Position numbers and translations under genes: made by a program. The notes under the pieces are model-generated. The model was not told the DNA's origin. It was given only the letters and a program-made list of their open reading frames with translations, and ran no database searches. From Candidatus Aminicenans sakinawicola JGI OTU-1 (GTDB lineage: Bacteria > Acidobacteriota > Aminicenantia > Aminicenantales > Aminicenantaceae), in the NCBI GenBank assembly GCA_000493965.1, contig AWNV01000092.1:1-9398 (forward strand): 9,398 bases of DNA, given 5' to 3'. Positions 1 through 5,531 of the stretch are shown in pieces (position 1 is the first letter of the stretch; every line of letters begins with the position of its first letter).

Positions 1-265
1 CTTTAAGGCAGAATGTCCTCCGCCTCCCGCACAAGCTCAGCTCAGCATGGCAGCTGAGGAAAAATCAGAATATATATGAAACTCCAAAGTCCTGGATCAG
101 GGACCAAGGGTGACCTCTACTTTGATAACGTTTTATTCAGGCCAAGTCACTGAAATTTCCCCTTTCCTGCATGTTTTTCATTGACTGGACGTGTTTTTCT
201 GTTTATCATTTTCAATGATACAGCTCAAAGGGTGAAAATTTGATGAAATTGAGGATAAATCATCA
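1..265. other. Left-edge region without a supportable gene
   Basis: I see no gene here. Two plus-strand frames are open from the window edge and stop at 77-79 and 111-113, so one of them could be the tail of a gene entering from the left, converging on the minus-strand cluster. Neither gives a recognisable protein. Two small inverted repeats are present: CTCAGC/GCTGAG at 41-58 and an AT-rich 7-bp stem at 204-220. Neither is followed by a T-run on either strand, so neither is a good intrinsic terminator. Similarity to the propeller family of the neighbouring truncated gene stops at about 283, so this DNA lies beyond a rearrangement junction. Confidence 0.5.
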
Positions 266-598
266 TCAACAGAAAAACCAAATTCCTATCACTACGGACC
301 AGCGACCCTCAACTATTTTCATGGTGTATAAACGGAGGTTACCAGCCACTCTTTTGTCTGTATGCGCATTGACATTTGTGCACCAGAAGACTTCCTTTCC
401 ATCAGGAGAAAACACAGCGGCACTGTGCTCGAAATTTTCATCGACCGAAATAATATCAGGTGCGAACAATTCAGGCGTTTTCCCCGGTGGTTTCTGGCCC
501 AGATAAGGGCCTTTAAGAACCGGGAAATCCTTTTGTTGAGCAATTATACTTGTGGCAATAGCCAGCATTGCAATGATGACACAAATTGTTTTTTTCAT
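266..598 (-). CDS. Truncated PD40 beta-propeller protein (signal peptide and first blade only)
   Basis: This is a 110-residue ORF with an N-terminal signal peptide (residues 1-20, predicted cleavage SIIA|QQ), then the family motif GPYLGQKPPG at residues 30-39 followed by TPELFAPDIIS. A single PD40 strand pair follows, with FSPDGKEVFW at about residues 63-72. The complete paralogues at 2715-3623 and 3638-4519 are 302 and 293 residues with about five blades, so this copy lacks roughly two thirds of the protein. Similarity ends after GRWS, and about ten unrelated residues run to the stop. The start is ATG at 598, preceded by AAAAAAGG with an 8-base spacer, the same leader as the paralogue at 3623. 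A lone blade cannot close a propeller, so this is probably a decaying remnant, though it could still be translated and exported. The family's function is unknown; related propellers are generally thought to bind ligands or partners. Confidence 0.75.
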   Translation of the reverse strand: MKKTICVIIAMLAIATSIIAQQKDFPVLKGPYLGQKPPGKTPELFAPDIISVDENFEHSAAVFSPDGKEVFWCTNVNAHTDKRVAGNLRLYTMKIVEGRWSVVIGIWFFC

Positions 599-612
599 TT
601 TTGTTGCCTTTT
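482..612 (-). repeat. PD40 5' module, copy A
   Basis: This is the repeated 5' module of the propeller family: A-rich leader with AAGG, ATG, signal peptide and the codons for GPYLGQKPPG. It is recognisably the same DNA as the modules at 2586-2714, 3507-3637 and 4403-4519. The shared stretch AAATCCTTTTGTTGAGCAA (plus strand) is identical here and in the 4403-4519 copy. Confidence 0.8.
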
Positions 613-651
613 TTATTTTAATTATTTTGATTTTAATTCTTCAATGATTTC
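613..651 (-). pseudogene. Relic of a PD40 gene 3' end, overlapping the peptidase stop
   Basis: Read on the minus strand from 651, these 13 codons give E-I-I-E-E-L-K-S-K-stop-L-K-stop. They align without gaps to the last 13 codons of the propeller gene at 2715-3623 (K-I-I-E-E-L-K-P-I-N-L-K-stop) and closely to the ends of the genes at 3638 and 8718. No propeller body precedes it in this frame. Instead the peptidase gene reads into it in another frame and stops inside it at 633-635. I interpret it as the surviving 3' end of a propeller gene whose body was replaced by the peptidase. Confidence 0.75.
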
Positions 652-2372
652 CAGATCGTTTGATCCTGATTAACTCTGGGCACAATGTAATTGGGGTCAA
701 TTTGTATTAGTACAGGCTTTAAATCACTGGTGAACACTATTGAAGTCTTACCATTACCTCTAATTGTTACAGGTATTTCTTTCATCTTCTCATCCATCCC
801 TGTTTTATAAGCAATGGATGTTATGATCTCATAATCACCATTTGCATTGGACTCAATAGTAACTGTGGTTTCATATAAACCATCTTGCTTAATAATACTC
901 ACATCAGCAATCGATAGTACTATTTGAGCATTTTGTCTGAGCCAGGGATCTAAAAATGATTTAATGTCACAGGAAGTGAATTTGCTCATACTGTTTAGTA
1001 AATCCTGAAAATTCGCTTCCTGAAATTTATAATTATCATAAAAATGTCTTAATCCTGAGAGAAGAGCTTCAGTCCCAATCTTTTGATTAAACTGTTCCCA
1101 AACCAGTGCTCCGTATGTATACATCAGGGCCTTCTCGGCAGTACCTGTCTTTTGAACATTAAGAAGCGTTTGAGTTGATTCATAGCCCTTTTCCCGGATA
1201 AACCGCTCTAAATATTTTTTGCGAATATAAATTCCTGCTGAGTCGCCCATTATTTTTTCAGCTGCCCAGGCACAGACAAAATTGGCTCCACCCTCAACGA
1301 ACCATTCACTAAACTGACCTCTCCAGTTAACATAAAATAAATTCCAGTTATGATATACCTCATGACTCAGGAATTCTATGTAATCATATCTACCCTCCAG
1401 CCCAGAGGTATAATTCTTTGATACAAAATCCGGAAAGAATATCGTGCTCCCTTTATTTTCACCATTCATCTTTTTCGAATCATATTCCCCGACAGTGGCA
1501 AACTTATAGGTGTATGTACCGTTATCCCCGAAAGTATTAAAATAGAGGTTAACCACCCCGAATATATCGTTGGCCATCTTATCAGAAAAAGTTTCTGTAG
1601 GATACAGGTAAAATTCCACTGCTATTCCATCATCTTCTTTTCTTATTTTCTGATAGGGGGCACATGCAAATACAGGGACATTGCGTCTTTTATGTTCGTA
1701 TATGTCTACTATAAAAGCGCCTTCTTTTGCAGAGGATATCAATTCACCCGGCACACATGATTGATTCCCTTCAGGATATTTCAGAGTAATCTTATAAGGA
1801 CTTGCTGTGCTTCCTCCAAAATATGGGGTGTTTCCAATAAGAGGCGATATAGCGTAGCTGGCTTTGGGACTTACAGTAAACTCATACATCTGAGCCGGTT
1901 CCGCTTTAATCATTTGAGCCATCATTTTATATTCAATATAAAACGAGATAATCTCAGCAGGTAAAATCATTTCTTTTGTTTCTATGCAAACCACAGGAAC
2001 ATCATATTCACCATATATTTTTTTTGTTCCACTGTATTGCCAGTTTTTAATGGTAATCTCCTTCCCTGAAGAATCCTTTAAACCTATCTGTTTAATTGAA
2101 AGGCCCGGATGAATAAGAAAGCAAATTGTATTTTGACTTTTGGAAGAGTTGTTACTAATATCAATTGATTGTCTGGAAAAAAAATACTTATTCGCGGGAT
2201 CAATTTCATAGTATTGATTGTGATATCTTGCAATAAAATTTAGTTCCGGCTTTTGTTTTTGAGATTCCTGAGCAAAAATCGGCAAGGTTAAAAATATCAT
2301 AAAAAAAGAAAGTATAAATGACGCGGCTTTCCACTCATCTGTTCTAATTCTATTACTTTTCATTTTTCTCAT
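633..2372 (-). CDS. Exported M1-like zinc metallopeptidase (gluzincin)
   Basis: This is a 579-residue protein when started at ATG 2372. A hydrophobic signal peptide spans about residues 16-34, with likely cleavage at IFA|QE. The central domain carries HEVYHNW at residues 337-343 and WFVEG at 357-361. Glu360 lies exactly 18 residues beyond the second zinc His, which is the HEXXH-X18-E signature of M1/M61 gluzincins. YTYGA at 418-422 fits the M1 catalytic tyrosine region. ENKG at about 305-308 may be a degenerate form of the GxMENxG exopeptidase motif, so aminopeptidase specificity is not assured. A C-terminal beta-rich domain ends in IQIDPNYIVPRVNQD, typical of M1 tails. It probably cleaves peptides in the periplasm or at the surface. 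The gene is AT-richer than its neighbours. Its last codons and stop lie inside a PD40 tail relic, and a dead PD40 5' end lies upstream, so it looks inserted into the propeller array. Confidence 0.88.
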   Translation of the reverse strand: MRKMKSNRIRTDEWKAASFILSFFMIFLTLPIFAQESQKQKPELNFIARYHNQYYEIDPANKYFFSRQSIDISNNSSKSQNTICFLIHPGLSIKQIGLKDSSGKEITIKNWQYSGTKKIYGEYDVPVVCIETKEMILPAEIISFYIEYKMMAQMIKAEPAQMYEFTVSPKASYAISPLIGNTPYFGGSTASPYKITLKYPEGNQSCVPGELISSAKEGAFIVDIYEHKRRNVPVFACAPYQKIRKEDDGIAVEFYLYPTETFSDKMANDIFGVVNLYFNTFGDNGTYTYKFATVGEYDSKKMNGENKGSTIFFPDFVSKNYTSGLEGRYDYIEFLSHEVYHNWNLFYVNWRGQFSEWFVEGGANFVCAWAAEKIMGDSAGIYIRKKYLERFIREKGYESTQTLLNVQKTGTAEKALMYTYGALVWEQFNQKIGTEALLSGLRHFYDNYKFQEANFQDLLNSMSKFTSCDIKSFLDPWLRQNAQIVLSIADVSIIKQDGLYETTVTIESNANGDYEIITSIAYKTGMDEKMKEIPVTIRGNGKTSIVFTSDLKPVLIQIDPNYIVPRVNQDQTIWKSLKN

Positions 2373-2377
2373 TTTAA

Positions 2378-2382
2378 TCCCC
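2378..2382 (-). promoter_or_regulatory. Ribosome binding site that decides the peptidase start
   Basis: On the minus strand GGGGA lies five bases before ATG 2372. The reading frame stays open to a TTG at 2384, but that codon abuts this GGGG with no separate Shine-Dalgarno. Another in-frame ATG at 2363 has only a weak AGAAA upstream. I therefore chose 2372. Confidence 0.6.
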
Positions 2383-2488
2383 AATCAGTAATGATTCATT
2401 ATGTTTCTTAATTTAACAATCAAATGCCCATATCATTCTCTTTCAAAATCCTGCTGATTTATTCTGGTGTGAATCTTTTCTTTTATAA

Positions 2489-2519
2489 TAGACAATTTCA
2501 AATTAAACTTTTTTGTCTA
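2489..2519. repeat. Inverted repeat TAGACAA / TTGTCTA
   Basis: Two perfect 7-base arms (2489-2495 and 2513-2519) are separated by 17 AT-rich bases. It lies between the dead PD40 5' fragment and the peptidase start. It could be an operator-like dyad or mark the edge of the inserted segment. There is no matching arm at the other end of the peptidase segment near 652, so a transposon end is not supported. Confidence 0.4.
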
Positions 2520-2552
2520 CTTTTAAACTGTGCCGCCTTGGGGAAGCTTATA

Positions 2553-2700
2553 TACAATCCCCGGGGCAAATAGTTCTGGTACCTAACCTGGTGGTTTCTG
2601 AACGAGATATGGGCCTTTGAACTCTTGTGAATCATTTGGTTAAGCGGCAAAACTCATTGACGTTACCAGTATTACACAGATGATATAAATTGTTTTTTAT
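2553..2700 (-). pseudogene. Dead 5' fragment of a PD40 propeller gene
   Basis: Minus-strand translation from about 2693 gives a degenerate signal peptide, then EFKGPYLVQKPPG, a stop, and VPELFAPGIV, matching the paralogues' GPYLGQKPPG-MTPEIFAPG. The start codon is lost: the conserved AAAAATGAAAAAAAC has become AAAAATAAAAAAC, with the G and one A missing. In-frame stops occur after the signal peptide (TAA) and at 2583-2585 (TAG). The spacer before it keeps the family's AAGG ribosome binding site, placed just after the stop of the gene at 2715. Similarity ends at about 2553, before the first blade. It was not in the supplied gene calls because it has no intact frame; I recognised it by alignment to its neighbours. 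Confidence 0.85.
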
Positions 2701-2714
2701 TTTTATTACCTTAT
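2586..2714 (-). repeat. PD40 5' module, copy B (decayed)
   Basis: This is the most diverged copy of the leader, signal peptide and GPYLGQKPPG module; it belongs to the dead fragment at 2553-2700. It keeps the order and spacing of the other copies but carries small deletions and stops. Confidence 0.75.
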
Positions 2715-3623
2715 TCATTTTAAATTAATTGGTTTTAATTCTTCAATAATTTTCGCATCCACCCAGTAAATATCCATTTTTCCGGCCCGGTCGCTCTCAA
2801 AGAAAAGATATTTACCGTCCGGCGATATACTGGGACACATTTCACCATACCTGGTATTGACTCCATTTCCCAGCTGGACTCCTTGGGACCAGGTACCGCC
2901 CGCCTGCTTAAAACTGACATATAGGACACGGCGGACATCATCCACTTCCCCGTCATACAGCAGAAAACTCTGATCCCGGGCAATAAAAGGGTGGGTGGGG
3001 CTATTGACATAATTGACGGTTTCCGGCAATCTTTCCCCGGGTCCGTATTTCATTCCATCCCACCTTTTCACGGCGACACAGCCGCCCATGGCCAGATCGG
3101 TGTAATATATGTCCCGGTTTCCAGCCTCACTGATATACATCATCATCGGGGCGAAGTATGTGAGGTCTCCCCATACGTCGTCGTTTTTCTTCATGATCCA
3201 GATTGCGGGCATGCGGCTGTACTGTTTTTCTCCGGGAAGCGGACGAGAACTCCCGAAATAGAGTCTTTGACCGTCGGGCGAGATGGATGGCTCCAGCTCC
3301 ATGCAGTTTTCAGAAAAAGGTGCCGGTTCAGGTTCGGTCCATTTCCCGTTGATTTCCCTGGTAAACCATATCCTCTGCGCCTGAAAATCATCATACTCCG
3401 GCCGCCGGGTAAAATAGAAGGCTTTGCCGCCGGGTGCAAAGGTTCCCGCAAATTCCTGAGTACTCTCTTTGGATATCACTCCCGGTGCGAAAATCTCCGG
3501 CGTCATGCCAGGCGGCTTCTGGCCGAGGTAAGGGCCAGTGAGTTTTGGAAACTCCTTTTGTTGAGCAGTAATGCTTATGGTTATGGCCAGCATTGCGATG
3601 ATGGTACAAATTGTTTTTTTCAT
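2715..3623 (-). CDS. Exported PD40 (WD40-like) beta-propeller protein
   Basis: This is a complete 302-residue member of the array. The signal peptide is residues 1-20 (cleavage SITA|QQ), GPYLGQKPPG is at 30-39 and TPEIFAPG at 41-48. Five blade-like segments follow: a weak first blade at about 58-90 (APGG instead of SPDG), ISPDGQRLYF at 114-123, YISEAGNRDIYY at 163-174, IARDQSFLLY at 214-223, and ISPDGKYLFF at 266-275. The last leads into DIYWVDAKIIEELKP, the family's constant tail. ATG 3623 is preceded by AAAAAAGG with an 8-base spacer, and only 14 bases separate it from the stop of the paralogue upstream, so the two are probably co-transcribed. No catalytic residues are visible; a ligand-binding or scaffold role in the periplasm or at the surface is inferred. 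It is visibly GC-richer than the peptidase downstream. Confidence 0.87.
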   Translation of the reverse strand: MKKTICTIIAMLAITISITAQQKEFPKLTGPYLGQKPPGMTPEIFAPGVISKESTQEFAGTFAPGGKAFYFTRRPEYDDFQAQRIWFTREINGKWTEPEPAPFSENCMELEPSISPDGQRLYFGSSRPLPGEKQYSRMPAIWIMKKNDDVWGDLTYFAPMMMYISEAGNRDIYYTDLAMGGCVAVKRWDGMKYGPGERLPETVNYVNSPTHPFIARDQSFLLYDGEVDDVRRVLYVSFKQAGGTWSQGVQLGNGVNTRYGEMCPSISPDGKYLFFESDRAGKMDIYWVDAKIIEELKPINLK

Positions 3624-3637
3624 TTTTGTTACCTTTT
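3507..3637 (-). repeat. PD40 5' module, copy C
   Basis: This copy is closest to the one at 4403-4519: the plus-strand run GGCGGCTTCTGGCCGAGGTA and the following bases are shared almost exactly. Its leader, AAAAAAGGTAACAAAAATG, differs by one base from that of the copy at 482-612. Confidence 0.8.
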
Positions 3638-4519
3638 TTATTTCAATTCTTTGGGTTTTAACTCTTCAACTACTTTCGCATCCACCCAGTAGATGTCGCC
3701 TCGGTTGCAGAAAAACAGGTATTTCCCGTCCGCTGTGATGGTCGCCAGCATTTCTCCCCCCAGCAGATCGAGTTTTGCACTCAGATCGAAGGATTTACTC
3801 CAGGTGCCGTCCGCCTGCCGGAAACAGACAAATAGATTCCAATCAGATTTCCAATCACCACTGGATGGCTGTGAATCATAAATCAAATAACGCTCATCCG
3901 GCGCAATGCTTGAATGATTGCCGCGCTTCCACCCGTCAGGTGGCACACTTAATGCACCTGCAATTTCACGGATGGTCTCTAACTTTCCATTGACAAGTTT
4001 CGTTATTCCACGATTCAGATAGATGGTGCCATCATTTGTCGATGTGGCAAACATCCCTTCACACAAATGGTTCGGCTCACTCCAGCCTGTCCCCTCTCTC
4101 TCCATAAACCAGATCTGAGTGGGCCTTCTTTCGTCCCTGGATCCGGGGTAGGGTCTTATGCTATTAAAAAACATAAACTTTCCATCAGGTGTAATGTGCG
4201 GTTCATTGTCAATATATTGGGTGTTAAATTCGGCCGGCTCCGGTGCCATCCATACTCCGTTTTTCAGTCTTGTGACCATCATTCCAGCCCCTTCCGCAAA
4301 CCGGAAGAAATAATATTCAGTGCCGTCTGGTGTAAAGGTGCCGCTGAACTCCCGGTAATCTTTTGTAGAGACTATTCCCGGCGCGAATATCTTTGGTGTC
4401 AAGCCCGGCGGCTTCTGGCCGAGGTAAGGGCCTGTGAGTTTGGGGAAATCCTTTTGTTGAGCAATAATGCTTGTGGTTATAACCAGTATGACACTGATGA
4501 CACATATTAGATTTTTCAT
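3638..4519 (-). CDS. Exported PD40 (WD40-like) beta-propeller protein
   Basis: This is a complete 293-residue paralogue of the gene directly downstream. The signal peptide is residues 1-20 (cleavage SIIA|QQ), GPYLGQKPPG is at 30-39 and TPKIFAPGIVS at 41-51. Blade motifs are FTPDGTEYYF at 62-71, ITPDGKFMFF at 109-118, a shorter one at 161-170, IAPDERYLIY at 205-214 and ITADGKYLFF at 261-270. It ends in DIYWVDAKVVEELKP. The ends are nearly the same as in the 2715-3623 protein, but blades 2-4 and the loops between them are strongly diverged, suggesting different partners. The start is ATG 4519; its ribosome binding site (GAAGAAA) is weak and differs from the AAAAAAGG leader of the other copies. 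A 96-base gap with a hairpin lies upstream, so it may begin a sub-operon or be separately controlled. Confidence 0.87.
   Translation of the reverse strand: MKNLICVISVILVITTSIIAQQKDFPKLTGPYLGQKPPGLTPKIFAPGIVSTKDYREFSGTFTPDGTEYYFFRFAEGAGMMVTRLKNGVWMAPEPAEFNTQYIDNEPHITPDGKFMFFNSIRPYPGSRDERRPTQIWFMEREGTGWSEPNHLCEGMFATSTNDGTIYLNRGITKLVNGKLETIREIAGALSVPPDGWKRGNHSSIAPDERYLIYDSQPSSGDWKSDWNLFVCFRQADGTWSKSFDLSAKLDLLGGEMLATITADGKYLFFCNRGDIYWVDAKVVEELKPKELK
4403..4519 (-). repeat. PD40 5' module, copy D
   Basis: This copy covers the signal peptide through GPYLGQKPPG. Unlike copies A to C, the leader before the ATG is not the AAAAAAGG-YAACAAAA type, so the repeat boundary here lies near the start codon. 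Confidence 0.75.
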
Positions 4520-4615
4520 GTTTATTTCTTCATTTTAATTAAACATAAATCCTCCCCAAAGTAATTGTGGGCAATACTTTGGGTGCAGGCAATTTTTGTG
4601 GGGATAGGATTGCAT
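4520..4615 (-). promoter_or_regulatory. Leader region of the propeller pair with hairpin at 4555-4583
   Basis: A perfect 9-bp stem pairs 4555-4563 with 4575-4583. It extends by three inner pairs after one bulged base to a four-base loop. On the minus strand the stem runs directly into GGAGG, which is placed for an ATG at 4546 that encodes only Met-Phe-Asn before a stop. A second tiny ORF, Met-Lys-Lys-stop, starts at 4533, just before the true start at 4519. No T-run follows, so it is not a classical terminator. It could stabilise the downstream mRNA, attenuate, or modulate translation; this is inference. Confidence 0.45.
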
Positions 4616-5518
4616 TTAATCTTCCCCCCAACTGGGCCATCCATCCCATGCAGACTCATTAGTTAAGCGTTGCTGGTTACTTCCATCAGCATTCATTCTG
4701 TACACTTCAAAGTTGCCATCCCTCTCGCTCTGGAAAACAATACTTTTCCCATCTGGCGACCATGCGGGGCCTTCATTCCTTCCACCAGGATTTGTTAAAA
4801 CCCTATCATCCGTTCCATCGCTTTTCATTAGATGTATCTCTGCTGTCCGGTTACGCATGTTATTAACGGAATAGACTATCATACATCCATTGGGCGACCA
4901 TTGCGGAAATACCTTATGCCCGGGTGAATTTGTAATTCTTTTCTGGTTGCTTCCATCGGCATTCATCATATATATTTCGTAGTTTCCATGCCGGTTCGAC
5001 ATGAACAGGATGGTTTTTCCATCGGGTGATAAAATCGGGCGAACATCACTAAATTCGTTGCTTGTCAGTTGATTTAGATTTGTTCCATCTGAGCTCATTC
5101 CCCAAATTTCTGTTCTGCTTTGAAAATCTTTAATAAAATAGATTTTTGTGCCATCTCCCGACCAGGAAGGATGATCCTTTTCTCCTTCGGAATCTGTAAG
5201 TTGTCGCTGGTTTTTCCCGTCAATATCCATCAGGAAAACCTCAGTTTTACCTGAACGGTTTGAGAGGAAAGCGATCGTTTTCCCATCCGGGGATATTGCC
5301 GGACAAAGATCGTCGGCTGCACTCGTGGTAAGTCTTTTCAGATTACTTCCATCGGCATATATTGTGTAAATATCCTTGTTGTCATCACGGCCTGAATAAA
5401 AAGTGATTATACCCTTACCTGAATCTTTTACACTATGATCAATGTCATAGTTATTGGCAGCTTTACATCCAGCTATTGCAAAGAAAGCAAGAACCAATAA
5501 ACAGAATACTTTTTTCAT
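4616..5518 (-). CDS. TolB-like PD40 beta-propeller lipoprotein
   Basis: This 300-residue protein has a type II signal peptide: the lipobox is IAGC, with the lipidated cysteine at residue 18. Lys at +2 gives no Asp-type inner-membrane retention signal. Regular PD40 repeats follow, each with a (S/N)PDGKxIxF strand and a DGSN(L/Q)xRLT turn. Clear SPDG/GDG/PNG motifs start at about residues 76, 121, 162, 205 and 250, and with the first segment (about 38-66) they make a six-bladed propeller like the TolB C-terminal domain. The TolB N-terminal domain is absent, so this is not TolB itself, and no tol-pal genes adjoin. ATG 5518 has AAGGAAAG upstream, overlapping the stop codon of the preceding gene (13-base gap), so translational coupling is likely. 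It is probably anchored to the periplasmic or outer face of the envelope as a binding or scaffold protein. It is a different subfamily from the GPYLGQKPPG propellers nearby. Confidence 0.88.
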   Translation of the reverse strand: MKKVFCLLVLAFFAIAGCKAANNYDIDHSVKDSGKGIITFYSGRDDNKDIYTIYADGSNLKRLTTSAADDLCPAISPDGKTIAFLSNRSGKTEVFLMDIDGKNQRQLTDSEGEKDHPSWSGDGTKIYFIKDFQSRTEIWGMSSDGTNLNQLTSNEFSDVRPILSPDGKTILFMSNRHGNYEIYMMNADGSNQKRITNSPGHKVFPQWSPNGCMIVYSVNNMRNRTAEIHLMKSDGTDDRVLTNPGGRNEGPAWSPDGKSIVFQSERDGNFEVYRMNADGSNQQRLTNESAWDGWPSWGED

Positions 5519-5531
5519 TTTTAATCTTTCC

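Larger units (their letters stand above)
2373..2552. other. AT-rich intergenic region upstream of the peptidase
   Basis: Together with the relic at 2553-2700 this forms the 342-base gap between the peptidase and the next propeller gene. It holds no ORF of note. It contains an inverted repeat at 2489-2519 and AT-rich hexamers on the minus strand such as TATTAT and TTGAAA, but I found no pair with convincing promoter spacing. It is nevertheless the most likely place for a peptidase-specific promoter, since the relic separates it from the upstream genes. Confidence 0.4.

Noticed and set aside
41..58. Hairpin CTCAGC/GCTGAG as a terminator for the cluster
   Set aside because: The stem is only six base pairs and has no T-run on either strand.
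3..113. Tail of a plus-strand transposase entering from the left edge
   Set aside because: An open frame of about 36 codons has a vaguely transposase-like basic end, but it is too short to identify and a second plus frame is open as well.
204..220. AT-rich hairpin downstream of the truncated propeller gene as a terminator
   Set aside because: The seven pairs are nearly all A-T, and no T-run follows in the direction of transcription.
240..673. Plus-strand ORFs over the truncated propeller gene
   Set aside because: They are shadows of the minus-strand propeller codons; the same shadow appears opposite each paralogue.
2373..2384. TTG start four codons upstream for the peptidase
   Set aside because: The TTG abuts the GGGGA that best serves ATG 2372, leaving no ribosome binding site for itself.
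2489..2519. Terminal inverted repeat of an insertion sequence carrying the peptidase
   Set aside because: No matching arm or target-site duplication is seen at the other boundary near 652, and there is no transposase gene.
2991..3692. Long plus-strand ORF of 233 codons opposite the propeller genes
   Set aside because: It is antisense to the start of one well-supported propeller gene and the end of another. It has no recognisable domain, and its residues mirror the GC-rich coding strand.
4616..5518. True TolB of the Tol-Pal system
   Set aside because: The TolB N-terminal domain is absent, the protein has a lipobox, and no tolQ, tolR, tolA or pal gene is nearby.
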